A DNA stretch of 44,035 bases from an uncultured Spirochaetales bacterium (lineage in GTDB: Bacteria; Spirochaetota; Spirochaetia; Sphaerochaetales; Sphaerochaetaceae): positions 1 through 44,035 of the forward strand of contig CASDPA010000017.1 of the NCBI GenBank assembly GCA_949282255.1, given 5' to 3'. The translations under genes and the position numbers were made by a program. Below, piece by piece: positions 8,336 through 15,735 of the stretch (the first letter of the stretch is position 1; every line of letters starts with the position of its first letter). The notes under the pieces are model-generated. The model was not told where the DNA came from, ran no database searches, and was given only the letters and a program-made list of their open reading frames with translations.

Positions 8336-8399
8336 CCGTAGCAAGACTATTTCAGGTAGCCTGTAGAAACGCCCGACCTTATTTCGGGCTTATACGATC
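8334..8399 (-). ncRNA. purine (guanine-type) riboswitch aptamer
   Basis: On the minus strand the leader folds as a three-way junction matching the purine riboswitch. P1 is GATCGTA/TACGGTC (7 bp, one wobble). J1/2 is TAA. P2 is GCCCGA/TCGGGC with a 7-nt loop ending in GG. J2/3 is GTTTCTAC. P3 is AGGCTA/TAGTCT with loop CCTGAAA. The two loops keep the G-G and C-C needed for the loop-loop contact. The nucleotide just before the P1 3' strand is C, as in guanine binders (U in adenine binders). J3/1 reads TGC where the common form is AC, one nucleotide longer, which is unusual. Downstream, TCCATC (8330-8335) can pair with GATGGA (8307-8312) over the Shine-Dalgarno site and shares two bases with P1. 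Confidence 0.85.
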
Positions 8400-8455
8400 G
8401 GAAGAATCCTTCCACCATAATTTTTATCCAAAATAATACTTTTTGCAAGAAAAAC

Positions 8456-8476
8456 AAAAACCTGGCATCAGCCAGG
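8456..8476 (-). terminator. terminator of the sigma-factor gene
   Basis: Stem CCTGGC/GCCAGG with 4-nt loop, flanked by A-runs on both sides. On the minus strand it is followed by TTTTTG, 55 nt past the stop codon at 8532. Confidence 0.75.
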
Positions 8477-8531
8477 CTAAAAAAACTATCGAAGAATAAC
8501 TATGCCAATACAGTCTACCACAAAAAAAAAT

Positions 8532-9284
8532 TCATGCAACAGAGAATTGCATCCTTAATCTGGAAAGCATGCTGTTATACCTTTTTCTTATTGTGGATAC
8601 CGAAACCCCAAGCTCGGAGGAAAGCTGTTTCAACGTACGTTTATCCTCACCAAATGCTCCGGTTAGAGCTTTTAGTATGTATCCATCGCCTTTTCCCTTC
8701 TCCATCAGATACTCACCCATATCTGCAATCAGACAGGACTGTTCATAGGAGGAAGTGAAATCCTCACAGCCCACAAGATTTGAGAAAGCAAAAGCCTCGT
8801 CATCATTCATCCTCTGATCCAGACTGAAACATTTCTGACTGTTCTTTATCTCAAAAAGCTCCTTGATGGCATTTAGGGACAACCCTGTTTTTTCGGATAT
8901 TTCGCAAATGTCCACACCATTTTTATCGTTTGCGTATAGAAACTTATCCAGCCTGCTCATCCTCTCTATCTGATACTTCGGAATTCTTATCGGACGGGAA
9001 TATGAGGACAGGTATTTTCTTATCGCCATCTTCATTCCGTTTTCAATATAAGAATTGAAAGCGTGTCCTTTGCTTGGATCATAAGTCTCCAAAGCAGAAA
9101 GAAAACCGTAATTAGCCTCCGAGAGCAGATCGTCAAAGGTTATGCACGGATTATCGCCCGCAATGGAAAAAAAATAGGATGCTGTCTTTTTGGCCAAGGG
9201 CTGGTACATGCAAACAAGCTCGGCTTTTGCCCGGCTATCACCTGATAACGTTTTTTCTAAAAGTTCCTGTTGCTTAAAATACAT
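8532..9284 (-). CDS. sigma-70-family RNA polymerase sigma factor
   Basis: A 250-residue alternative sigma factor. Region 2 is clear (DLLSEANYGFLSALETYDPS, then SYIENGMKMAIRKYL), followed by a region-3-like stretch beginning RIPKYQIERMSRL and a C-terminal region 4 helix-turn-helix (TLKQLSSELGVSVSTIRKRYN). It lacks the long N-terminal region of the housekeeping factor. The start at 9284 follows AGAGGAA at good spacing; upstream in-frame starts would add an unlikely 65-residue extension reaching across the divergent promoter region. No anti-sigma gene is adjacent. It diverges from the MATE-iadA-lysR operon with a palindrome in between. Which genes it serves cannot be told from here. Confidence 0.8.
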   Translation of the reverse strand: MYFKQQELLEKTLSGDSRAKAELVCMYQPLAKKTASYFFSIAGDNPCITFDDLLSEANYGFLSALETYDPSKGHAFNSYIENGMKMAIRKYLSSYSRPIRIPKYQIERMSRLDKFLYANDKNGVDICEISEKTGLSLNAIKELFEIKNSQKCFSLDQRMNDDEAFAFSNLVGCEDFTSSYEQSCLIADMGEYLMEKGKGDGYILKALTGAFGEDKRTLKQLSSELGVSVSTIRKRYNSMLSRLRMQFSVA

Positions 9285-9322
9285 TCGTTCCTCTCTTGTA
9301 AAAGAAATATAAGCAGGCAACA

Positions 9323-9339
9323 TGGACATATGATGTCCA
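9323..9339. promoter_or_regulatory. 17-bp palindrome between sigma factor and MATE genes
   Basis: A perfect inverted repeat TGGACAT-ATG-ATGTCCA (7-bp arms) lies immediately before a consensus TATAAT (9341-9346, plus strand) in the 145-bp divergent spacer. It has the size and symmetry of an operator for a dimeric regulator. The LysR protein encoded at the end of the plus-strand operon is one candidate. Confidence 0.5.
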
Positions 9340-9429
9340 CTATAATAACTTATCCAATCGATGAAAAGAATTTGCTGTATCTTATTGTTAATAATCGACG
9401 GGGATGATATAAAAAACCAAGGAGGAGAG

Positions 9430-10782
9430 ATGGGAAAAAATCTTGATTTCACCGAAGGGCCCATAAAAAGCAAACTCATTAAATTTGCAATCCCGCTTTT
9501 CCTTGGAAACCTTTTCCAACAGCTTTATAATGCAGCCGATTCCCTGATTGTAGGCAATTTTCTCGGACCGCAAGCCCTTGCTGCAGTCTCATCCTCCAGT
9601 CCCCTGATCTTCATGATGGTAGGCTTCTTCAACGGCGTTGCAATAGGGGCCGGTGTAGTCATTTCAAAAAGTTTCGGGGCTAGAAACTGGCCATCCCTTG
9701 AAAAAGCGGTTCACACAGATCTTGCCTTCGGGCTTGCAAGCGGAATCTTTTTGACAGTGTTTGGAATAATTTTCACTCCGCACATCCTCAGTCTGATGAA
9801 GACACCGGAAGATATAATGCCGAACAGCATCATCTATTTCCGGATATACTCAATGGGAATCCTGTTTTCTGTGATGTATAACATATGCATGGGAATCATG
9901 AATGCGGTCGGTGACAGCCGCCACCCCCTATACTATCTCATAATCTCTTCCGTAATAAATGTAATCTGTGACATACTTTTTGTGGGTGTATTCGGCTTTG
10001 GAGTCGGATCTGCCGCTTTTGCAACCATCCTGAGCCAAGCGGTCAGCACCATATTATGCATAGCAAAACTCACACGTACTGAGGCTTCCTACAGGGTATC
10101 CCTGAAGAAGATAAGATTCGATCTTCCTATTTTGAAACAGATAATCCGATATGGCCTTCCTGCGGGCATACAGAATTCGGTCATAGGATTTGCTAACACC
10201 GTTGTACAGACAAACATAAATACTTTCTCGTCCGTCGCGGTCGCAGGCAGCGGAGCATACAGCAAGATCGAGGGATTTGCATTTTTACCTGTGACCTGCT
10301 TTTCTTTGGGACTGACAACCTTCATAGGGCAGAACCTTGGAGCAGGGAAATACGACAGGGCAAAAACAGGCGCCCGTTTTGCCATCCTATGCTCGATGAG
10401 CCTGGCTGAATTGATCGGGATAGCTTTTTTCGTATCCGCCCCGCTTCTCATAGCCCTCTTCAACGACGATCCTCAGGTGATTGCATATGGAACGCGCCAA
10501 GCACATATAGAATCGCTTTTCTATTGTTTTTTAGCGCTTTCCCATTGTATAGCAGGAATATTGCGAGGTGCGGGAAAAGCTTCCATACCGATGCTGATAA
10601 TGTTCAGCTCATGGTGTGCATTGCGTGTAACTTATATCACCGCAGCGCTTTCTTTTATTCATGAGATAGAGATAATATACTCGGCGTATCCTCTTACATG
10701 GTCCGTATCGAGCATCCTTTTCATCATATATCTGAAAAAAGCCGACTGGCTCCATTCTCTGGATACGAAGGAGGGAAAATAA
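9430..10782 (+). CDS. MATE-family multidrug/metabolite efflux transporter
   Basis: An inner-membrane antiporter of 450 residues with about twelve membrane segments. Family marks are the N-terminal block starting LIKFAIPLFLGNLFQQLYN, ADSLIVGNFLGPQALAAV directly after it, and the pseudo-repeat in the second half (YGLPAGIQNSVIGFANTVVQ). This type resembles the NorM/DinF-like branch common in anaerobes. The ATG at 9430 has AAGGAGGAG upstream; an in-frame ATG at 9361 would add a hydrophobic extension and is rejected. The gene abuts the isoaspartyl dipeptidase gene with no spacer, suggesting cotranscription, but a shared substrate is speculative. Confidence 0.92.
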   Translation: MGKNLDFTEGPIKSKLIKFAIPLFLGNLFQQLYNAADSLIVGNFLGPQALAAVSSSSPLIFMMVGFFNGVAIGAGVVISKSFGARNWPSLEKAVHTDLAFGLASGIFLTVFGIIFTPHILSLMKTPEDIMPNSIIYFRIYSMGILFSVMYNICMGIMNAVGDSRHPLYYLIISSVINVICDILFVGVFGFGVGSAAFATILSQAVSTILCIAKLTRTEASYRVSLKKIRFDLPILKQIIRYGLPAGIQNSVIGFANTVVQTNINTFSSVAVAGSGAYSKIEGFAFLPVTCFSLGLTTFIGQNLGAGKYDRAKTGARFAILCSMSLAELIGIAFFVSAPLLIALFNDDPQVIAYGTRQAHIESLFYCFLALSHCIAGILRGAGKASIPMLIMFSSWCALRVTYITAALSFIHEIEIIYSAYPLTWSVSSILFIIYLKKADWLHSLDTKEGK

Positions 10783-11898
10783 ATGGATATGACATTGATC
10801 AAAAATGCAGACATATTGTCTTCAGAAAAAAAAGGAATAAATGACATCCTCATTGCAGGAGGAAAGATACAGAAGATCGGAAGGCATCTTGAAAGCTATG
10901 AAGGATGTGTTGTGATTGACGCGGATGGAAGGCTCACCGTACCAGGCCTTGTTGATGGTCATGTACATCTTATAGGCGGGGGCGGAGAGGATGGATGCCT
11001 TTCACGTGTTCCTCCATTGAGCGAGAGGAAAATAGTTGAAGCGGGAGTCACAAGCGTCGTCGGCCTGCTTGGAACGGACGGCTATACCAGAACGGTTCGC
11101 GATCTCGTTGCAAAGACAAAAGCCGTCAAGGAATACGGCCTTTCCGCATGGTGTCTCACAGGCAGCTACCAACTCCCCTCTCCAACCATCACGGGAAGCA
11201 TCGGTGACGATGTGATGTTCATAGATGAAATAATAGGCGTAAAGGTTGCAATCGGGGACCACAGATGTTCCATGCCTGAGAAAAACGAGCTTTTGCGCAT
11301 GGCCGCAAATGTGCGCATGGCAAGCTTGATGAGCAAAAAATGTGGAATAACCCATATCCATGTCGGTACAGATGAAAGGGCATTGGAAACACTCTTTGAA
11401 ATAGCAAGCACCACGACTTTCCCGATAAGGCATTTTTATCCGACCCATATGGGCTCGCATCCGGAAATCTCTAAAAAATGGTTGGAAATGGGAGGCCATA
11501 TCGACCTTACCTGTCAGAAAGGAAAAGAGGACCAGATAATCAATCTCCTGGGCCTGAAAGATGAGCAGATAAGCTTGAGTACGGACAGCAACGGCTCGTT
11601 TCCGATATGGAATGAAAAAAGAGAGATAATCGGAATGAAAGCGGGATCGATCAAGAACCTGTTGGAAACAGTCTTTGCCCTGATAGACCTAGGAGTGGAA
11701 AAAGAGACGGCTTTCTCACTTGCAACCAAGAATCCTGCAAAAGCATTGATGCTTAAAGGAAAAGGAGAGCTGAAGGAAGGATACGATGCGGATATACTCA
11801 TTCTGGATGGCAGGAATGTGGATATCCTCATCGCCACTGGGGTTTTGATGAAAAACGGCCCATATGTGAAACATGGCATGTATGAAGATTGCCTATAG
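10783..11898 (+). CDS. iadA: beta-aspartyl (isoaspartyl) dipeptidase
   Basis: Cleaves beta-aspartyl dipeptides released from damaged proteins; cytosolic binuclear zinc amidohydrolase, 371 residues. The metal ligands align with the E. coli enzyme: His60 and His62 (HVH), the carboxylated lysine Lys154 (IIGVK), His193, His222 (THMG) and Asp268 (STDSNGS). The family-specific stretch DGHVHLIGGGGEDG is intact. The ATG directly follows the stop codon of the MATE gene, and GAAGGAGGG within the end of that gene serves as ribosome site. The stop is in turn followed at once by the LysR gene, so the three are a translationally coupled operon. Confidence 0.93.
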   Translation: MDMTLIKNADILSSEKKGINDILIAGGKIQKIGRHLESYEGCVVIDADGRLTVPGLVDGHVHLIGGGGEDGCLSRVPPLSERKIVEAGVTSVVGLLGTDGYTRTVRDLVAKTKAVKEYGLSAWCLTGSYQLPSPTITGSIGDDVMFIDEIIGVKVAIGDHRCSMPEKNELLRMAANVRMASLMSKKCGITHIHVGTDERALETLFEIASTTTFPIRHFYPTHMGSHPEISKKWLEMGGHIDLTCQKGKEDQIINLLGLKDEQISLSTDSNGSFPIWNEKREIIGMKAGSIKNLLETVFALIDLGVEKETAFSLATKNPAKALMLKGKGELKEGYDADILILDGRNVDILIATGVLMKNGPYVKHGMYEDCL

Positions 11899-12816
11899 GT
11901 GCAAAAAATGTACGATAAGAATCTTGATGGCTTTATCGCCCTAGCCGAGAGGCTGAATCAAAAAGTTGCATGCGATGAGCTTGGTATAAGCCAAAATGCT
12001 TTGAATAAGATGATTTTGCAGCTTGAGGAAACGCTTCAGGTCAAGCTGTTCGACAAGACAAGAAAAGAACTTTCCCTGACAAGGGCTGGCAAGGTGCTCT
12101 TGGAGGATGCGAAATTCATGGTCCGGTATGCGAACGACGTGATGGCCAAAATCAGGGAAGCGGAAGAGGAAAGCCGCAACACAATATATGTGGGAGTATC
12201 CGCAATGAGCCCCTTCAAGCCTTTCAAGGCATTTTTGGCAAAACATGCGAAGAAAATCCCTGAGGAGCTTGGATTTGAACAGGTCGCATTCATCAACTCC
12301 AAAATAGGAAACGATGAGATTTTCTCAAGCCTTGGAAACGGAATCGATATCATACCGTGCTGCTACGATGAAATGATGTTGAAAAGATACCAGGCCGACG
12401 TGGTCGGCATCTGCTCATATCCGCTCACTGTCCTGTTGAGCCCGGGCCATCCCTTGGCGGAAAAGGATGCGCTTGACATCGAGGACATGTACGGAGAAGA
12501 CCTCCTGATACCTGAAAAAGGGTTCAACAGATGCTTCGATATGCTTCAAGAAGATCTGAAAGCCTTCCATAAAAAAATTAATCTTCTTGACATCACGTTC
12601 TATGACAAGCAAGCCTTCGACAGAGCGAAGGAAGGTGCGTTGCTTGCATCCTGTCCTCTTTGGGAGGACTTCACTTCAGGTCTCGTACAAAAGAAAGTCC
12701 TTTGGAATTACAGCATAAAATATGGCATCGTCTACTCGAAACAGAAGTCTGAAAAGGCGGAGAAATTCATAAAATCGGTAACTCCAGCCCCTAAGAAAAA
12801 AGCAAAATCAGTCTGA
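11899..12816 (+). CDS. LysR-family transcriptional regulator
   Basis: A 305-residue DNA-binding regulator: N-terminal winged helix-turn-helix (about 5-65, with ACDELGISQNALNKMILQLE and LFDKTRKELSLTRAG) and a C-terminal substrate-binding domain (from about 95) that would sense a small ligand. The start is either the GTG at 11899, abutting the iadA stop, or the ATG at 11908; neither has a strong ribosome site, consistent with coupling to iadA. It probably controls its own operon, and the palindrome at 9323-9339 is a candidate site. Its end overlaps the convergent Crp-family gene by 9 bp. Confidence 0.88.
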   Translation: MQKMYDKNLDGFIALAERLNQKVACDELGISQNALNKMILQLEETLQVKLFDKTRKELSLTRAGKVLLEDAKFMVRYANDVMAKIREAEEESRNTIYVGVSAMSPFKPFKAFLAKHAKKIPEELGFEQVAFINSKIGNDEIFSSLGNGIDIIPCCYDEMMLKRYQADVVGICSYPLTVLLSPGHPLAEKDALDIEDMYGEDLLIPEKGFNRCFDMLQEDLKAFHKKINLLDITFYDKQAFDRAKEGALLASCPLWEDFTSGLVQKKVLWNYSIKYGIVYSKQKSEKAEKFIKSVTPAPKKKAKSV

Positions 12817-13473
12817 AAAGAATCCTGAATCAAGTATCCTGATCTTGCGTCTGGAAAGGGATACTGCACCTATGTCCTTATAGTAGGATAGGATACGGCT
12901 GACAACCTCCCTTCTCGTACCCAGATCACGGCTTACGCTCTCATGGCTTAAAAGAAGCGTATCAGAGCCGTAAGCCTCCATCTGCGTCCTCAAATAGATT
13001 CTCAATCTTTCCTCCAAGGGTGAAAAAGCCACGAGTTCCATTACGGAAACTATCCTTTCCAGCCTCATAGCCAGAAGCCTGTCCACCTGTTCGAACAAGG
13101 CTGGATATTTTTTTTCAAATGAATGGAACTGGTCTTGGGGCACGAGAATCACAGTGCAGTCGCTTACAGCTCGAAATACGAAATCCATCTTAACGTTTTC
13201 CAAAAGCTTTGGAGCGGCAAAAACGCATCCGGAGCCTTCCTTGACAAAGAAAAGCAGAAGATCCCCCTTCCATTTTACTGTTGTATAGACATTTACAAGA
13301 CCTTTTTGCACAAAAATGATGCTGTCCAAAGAGCTTTCCTTACTATGCATCACGGTCCCCTGAGAATATTTTCTGATTTCCGATTTTTCCTCCAGGGCCC
13401 TCCTATCCTCCACGCTCAACTCCGACAATGGTGGAAAAGCTTTTTCCATCTCTTCAAAATGTCCATGTTCCAT
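12808..13473 (-). CDS. Crp/Fnr-family transcriptional regulator (first of a divergent pair)
   Basis: A 221-residue regulator with an N-terminal cyclic-nucleotide-binding-like beta-roll (about 15-130), a dimerisation helix, and a C-terminal winged helix (SHESVSRDLGTRREVVSRILSYYKDIGAV). The helix-turn-helix type matches the Crp/Fnr family. The effector pocket lacks an obvious cAMP phosphate-binding arginine signature, and there are few cysteines, so the ligand is unknown. I prefer the ATG at 13473; the upstream extension to 13587 would run through the neighbouring gene's start. It diverges from a second Crp/Fnr gene with only 38 bp between starts, so the two may regulate each other. Confidence 0.85.
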   Translation of the reverse strand: MEHGHFEEMEKAFPPLSELSVEDRRALEEKSEIRKYSQGTVMHSKESSLDSIIFVQKGLVNVYTTVKWKGDLLLFFVKEGSGCVFAAPKLLENVKMDFVFRAVSDCTVILVPQDQFHSFEKKYPALFEQVDRLLAMRLERIVSVMELVAFSPLEERLRIYLRTQMEAYGSDTLLLSHESVSRDLGTRREVVSRILSYYKDIGAVSLSRRKIRILDSGFFSD

Positions 13474-13496
13474 GACTTTATACTCTATACCATTTC

Positions 13497-13505
13497 TGTT
13501 ATATT
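13497..13505 (+). promoter_or_regulatory. extended -10 promoter, predicted leaderless
   Basis: TGT followed by TATATT (13500-13505) forms an extended -10 element, with TTTATA at 13477-13482 as a weak -35 at 17-bp spacing. The box ends 6 nt before the ATG at 13512, and no ribosome site is present. Confidence 0.5.
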
Positions 13506-13511
13506 GCAAGC

Positions 13512-14174
13512 ATGTTCCAAGAACAGCTCGATCAGGCATTCCCCTTTTTTTCAAGTTTGTCACCGGAAGACCAACAAAGGCTATCATTCATATCATATAC
13601 CCAGGAATTCAAAAAGAATGAGATAATCACAGATGGTAAGTGCGGATGCTGTTCAAACATCATAATAGTGCTATCAGGAAGGATCAAGGCGCTGAACATG
13701 AACGAATCAGGAAAAACCGTAACCCTGTATTACCTGTTCGAAAATGACATATGTGTGCTCTCGGCGGCGGAAACACTTTATGAAAAGACGATCGCAGTCT
13801 CATTGATTGCAGATACAGACGTGAAAATACTCAAGACTCCAGCGGAGGGGTACAAGGAAATACAAAAGAGATATCCGGCCATGCAGGATTTCATAAGAAG
13901 ACTTTTCACCGACCGTTTCTCCGATATTCTTTTTGCATTGAGGGAAAAGGCGTTCTCTTCTCCAAAGACGATGGTCGCCCTGCTGCTTACTGAAAAAAGC
14001 AGCCAGGAGGGAAGCTCATGCCTCAAGATTACGCAAACGGAAATCGCCAACGATCTTGCAATCGCAAGAAGTCTCGTATCTCAAATCCTCTCTGCTTTTG
14101 AAAAAGATGGGCTTATACGTACCGGACGCGGAAAAATAGAAATACTTGATTTCAAAGGTCTCATTACTGTTTAG
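13512..14174 (+). CDS. Crp/Fnr-family regulator with a Cys-x-Cys-Cys cluster
   Basis: A 220-residue Crp/Fnr regulator: sensor beta-roll (about 10-125), dimerisation helix and C-terminal winged helix (ITQTEIANDLAIARSLVSQILSAF). Unlike its divergent neighbour, it carries three closely spaced cysteines, Cys44, Cys46 and Cys47 (DGKCGCCSN), in the loop where some family members sense oxygen, metals or redox state. It is not the classical Fnr four-cysteine iron-sulfur pattern. It stands 100 bp upstream of, and in the same direction as, the sulfur operon, and a perfect inverted repeat lies between them, so it is the best candidate regulator of that operon. Confidence 0.86.
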   Translation: MFQEQLDQAFPFFSSLSPEDQQRLSFISYTQEFKKNEIITDGKCGCCSNIIIVLSGRIKALNMNESGKTVTLYYLFENDICVLSAAETLYEKTIAVSLIADTDVKILKTPAEGYKEIQKRYPAMQDFIRRLFTDRFSDILFALREKAFSSPKTMVALLLTEKSSQEGSSCLKITQTEIANDLAIARSLVSQILSAFEKDGLIRTGRGKIEILDFKGLITV

Positions 14175-14182
14175 AAATGTCA

Positions 14183-14212
14183 TTTTGTCACAAAAGTGCT
14201 CCTTTGACAAAA
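14183..14212. promoter_or_regulatory. inverted repeat over the sulfur-operon -35 region
   Basis: A perfect 8-bp inverted repeat, TTTTGTCA (14183-14190) and TGACAAAA (14205-14212), separated by 14 bp. The half-site centres are 22 bp apart, about two helical turns. The right arm overlaps a consensus -35 TTGACA (14204-14209); a good -10 is not obvious, with GATATA 18 bp downstream the best fit. The position suggests repression, or activation with a weak core promoter. Confidence 0.55.
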
Positions 14213-14274
14213 AAATAAAAGTAATAAGATATAGATAATTTTTTACTTAATTATTTTTTGCTAGGAGGATGAAC

Positions 14275-14499
14275 ATGGCAGAAAAATATCTTGATTGCCT
14301 CGGTGAGGCATGCCCGGTACCATTGGTAAAGACACAGAACGCGCTTGCGGAAATGAAAGCAGGAGATGTACTCGTTGTAGGCATTGACCATACCTGCGCA
14401 ATGAAAAACGTTCCGGATTGGGCCCGCTCACAGGGATATAACGTTGAAATCGAAGAAGTCGGCGATGGCGAATGGGAAGTAGTCATCGAAAAGAACTGA
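14275..14499 (+). CDS. TusA/TsuB-like sulfur carrier protein
   Basis: A 74-residue cytosolic persulfide carrier of the TusA (SirA/YeeD) fold, with the CPxP motif at residues 13-16 (CLGEACPVPLVKT); Cys13 would carry the sulfane sulfur. The gene lies directly before a YeeE/TsuA-type permease; in the known TsuA-TsuB pairing, the TusA-family partner aids thiosulfate uptake, so this is the likely TsuB. The ATG at 14275 has AGGAGG six nt upstream; the ATG at 14269 overlaps that site. It contains further cysteines at 8 and in HTCAMKNV. Confidence 0.9.
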   Translation: MAEKYLDCLGEACPVPLVKTQNALAEMKAGDVLVVGIDHTCAMKNVPDWARSQGYNVEIEEVGDGEWEVVIEKN

Positions 14500-14516
14500 G
14501 CCGAACGGTGGTGGAT

Positions 14517-15734
14517 ATGGATCAGAACAATTTGACAGAAGTCCAGCCGACCCTTTATGAGAGGTTGCTGAAAAAAGAATGGTCTTATTACGCCGGTGCG
14601 GTGATGATCAGCTTCATCGCAATGACGCTTCTCGTACTAACAGGCGGAACCTGGGGTGCTTCCGGCCCTCTGGCTACATGGGGTGCGAAATTCTTCTCAC
14701 TCTTTTTTGGAACCGATGCGAACGGAGCATTCCTTGGCACAAAGGTTGCAAGCTATAAGTTTTTTGGCGACAAAGTGTCCGTTCTCGATATTTCCATCGC
14801 CTTCGGAGCTTTGATCTCTTGTCTTCTTGCCGCACAGTGGAAGATAAGGAAGATCAAGCATTGGAAGCAGGTGGCCGCAGGCCTTCTCGGAGGTTTCTTG
14901 ATGGGAATCGGGGCCAAGCTTGCAAGCGGATGTAATATCGGTGGACTTTTCAGCCAGCTTCCTCAGATGGCTGCAAACGGATGGATTTATCTTATAATGG
15001 TGTTCCTCGGAGCAACCGTTGGCGGAAAGCTCCTCAAATTCTTCATGCCTCCTGTAAGCAACAAGAGACCGAATAGAAAGAGGCTGACAGCAGAACAGAA
15101 GAAAAAGAACCAGAGAATGCAGATTATAGCAGGATGCATCATCATCGCCATTCTTGCAATTGTTGCTTTGGTTGTTGCACCTTCGTATCAGTGGTCTCCT
15201 TACTGGATGGTGATCGGTCTTGGTTTTGGGTATGTGATGCAGAGATCCAGGTTCTGCTTCACTGCAGCCTACCGCGATCCGATGCTTACAGGCGAAACAA
15301 AGCTCACAAAGGCCGTAATAGTCGCTTTTGCCTGTTGCACGATCTTCTTCTTCGGCTATCACGTCTCCAAATATGGTTTCGATCTTGCCTCAGCAGAAAA
15401 TCTTCCAGGCAATCCGATCAATCTAAACCTCTTCATCGGTGCATTCATCTTCGGAATCGGAGCGGTTCTTGCAGGCGGATGTGCTTCCGGCACTTTCGTC
15501 AGAATGGGTGAAGGTTATGTGCAGAACTACCTTGCGTTCGTAGGCTTTGCAATCGGCGGTATGTTGGGAACCCCGCTTGTTGCAGCAACCAAGGGTACGG
15601 TTTTCGCAGCAGGTCCGAAACTATACCTGCCTTCAATATTCGGCTATATTCCTGCCCTCATAATCCAACTGCTCGCCCTTCTTGGACTCTGGATCCTTGC
15701 CGACTGGTGGGAAAAGAAGAAAAGGGTGAAATAG
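14517..15734 (+). CDS. YeeE/YedE-family permease, probable thiosulfate transporter (TsuA-like)
   Basis: An inner-membrane protein of 405 residues with about a dozen hydrophobic segments in two pseudo-repeats. The three cysteines known to relay thiosulfate in TsuA have equivalents: Cys139 (ASGCNIGG), Cys247 (RSRFCFTAA) and Cys322 (AGGCASGT). It lacks the NPGNMG signature I associate with the selenium-linked YedE branch, so sulfur is the better guess. A central basic loop (SNKRPNRKRLTAEQKKKNQR) separates the halves. I chose the ATG at 14517, with GGTGG close upstream; GTG codons just before it are alternatives. It begins 17 nt after the TusA-like gene and ends 1 nt before the reductase gene. 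Confidence 0.85.
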   Translation: MDQNNLTEVQPTLYERLLKKEWSYYAGAVMISFIAMTLLVLTGGTWGASGPLATWGAKFFSLFFGTDANGAFLGTKVASYKFFGDKVSVLDISIAFGALISCLLAAQWKIRKIKHWKQVAAGLLGGFLMGIGAKLASGCNIGGLFSQLPQMAANGWIYLIMVFLGATVGGKLLKFFMPPVSNKRPNRKRLTAEQKKKNQRMQIIAGCIIIAILAIVALVVAPSYQWSPYWMVIGLGFGYVMQRSRFCFTAAYRDPMLTGETKLTKAVIVAFACCTIFFFGYHVSKYGFDLASAENLPGNPINLNLFIGAFIFGIGAVLAGGCASGTFVRMGEGYVQNYLAFVGFAIGGMLGTPLVAATKGTVFAAGPKLYLPSIFGYIPALIIQLLALLGLWILADWWEKKKRVK

Positions 15735-15735
15735 T

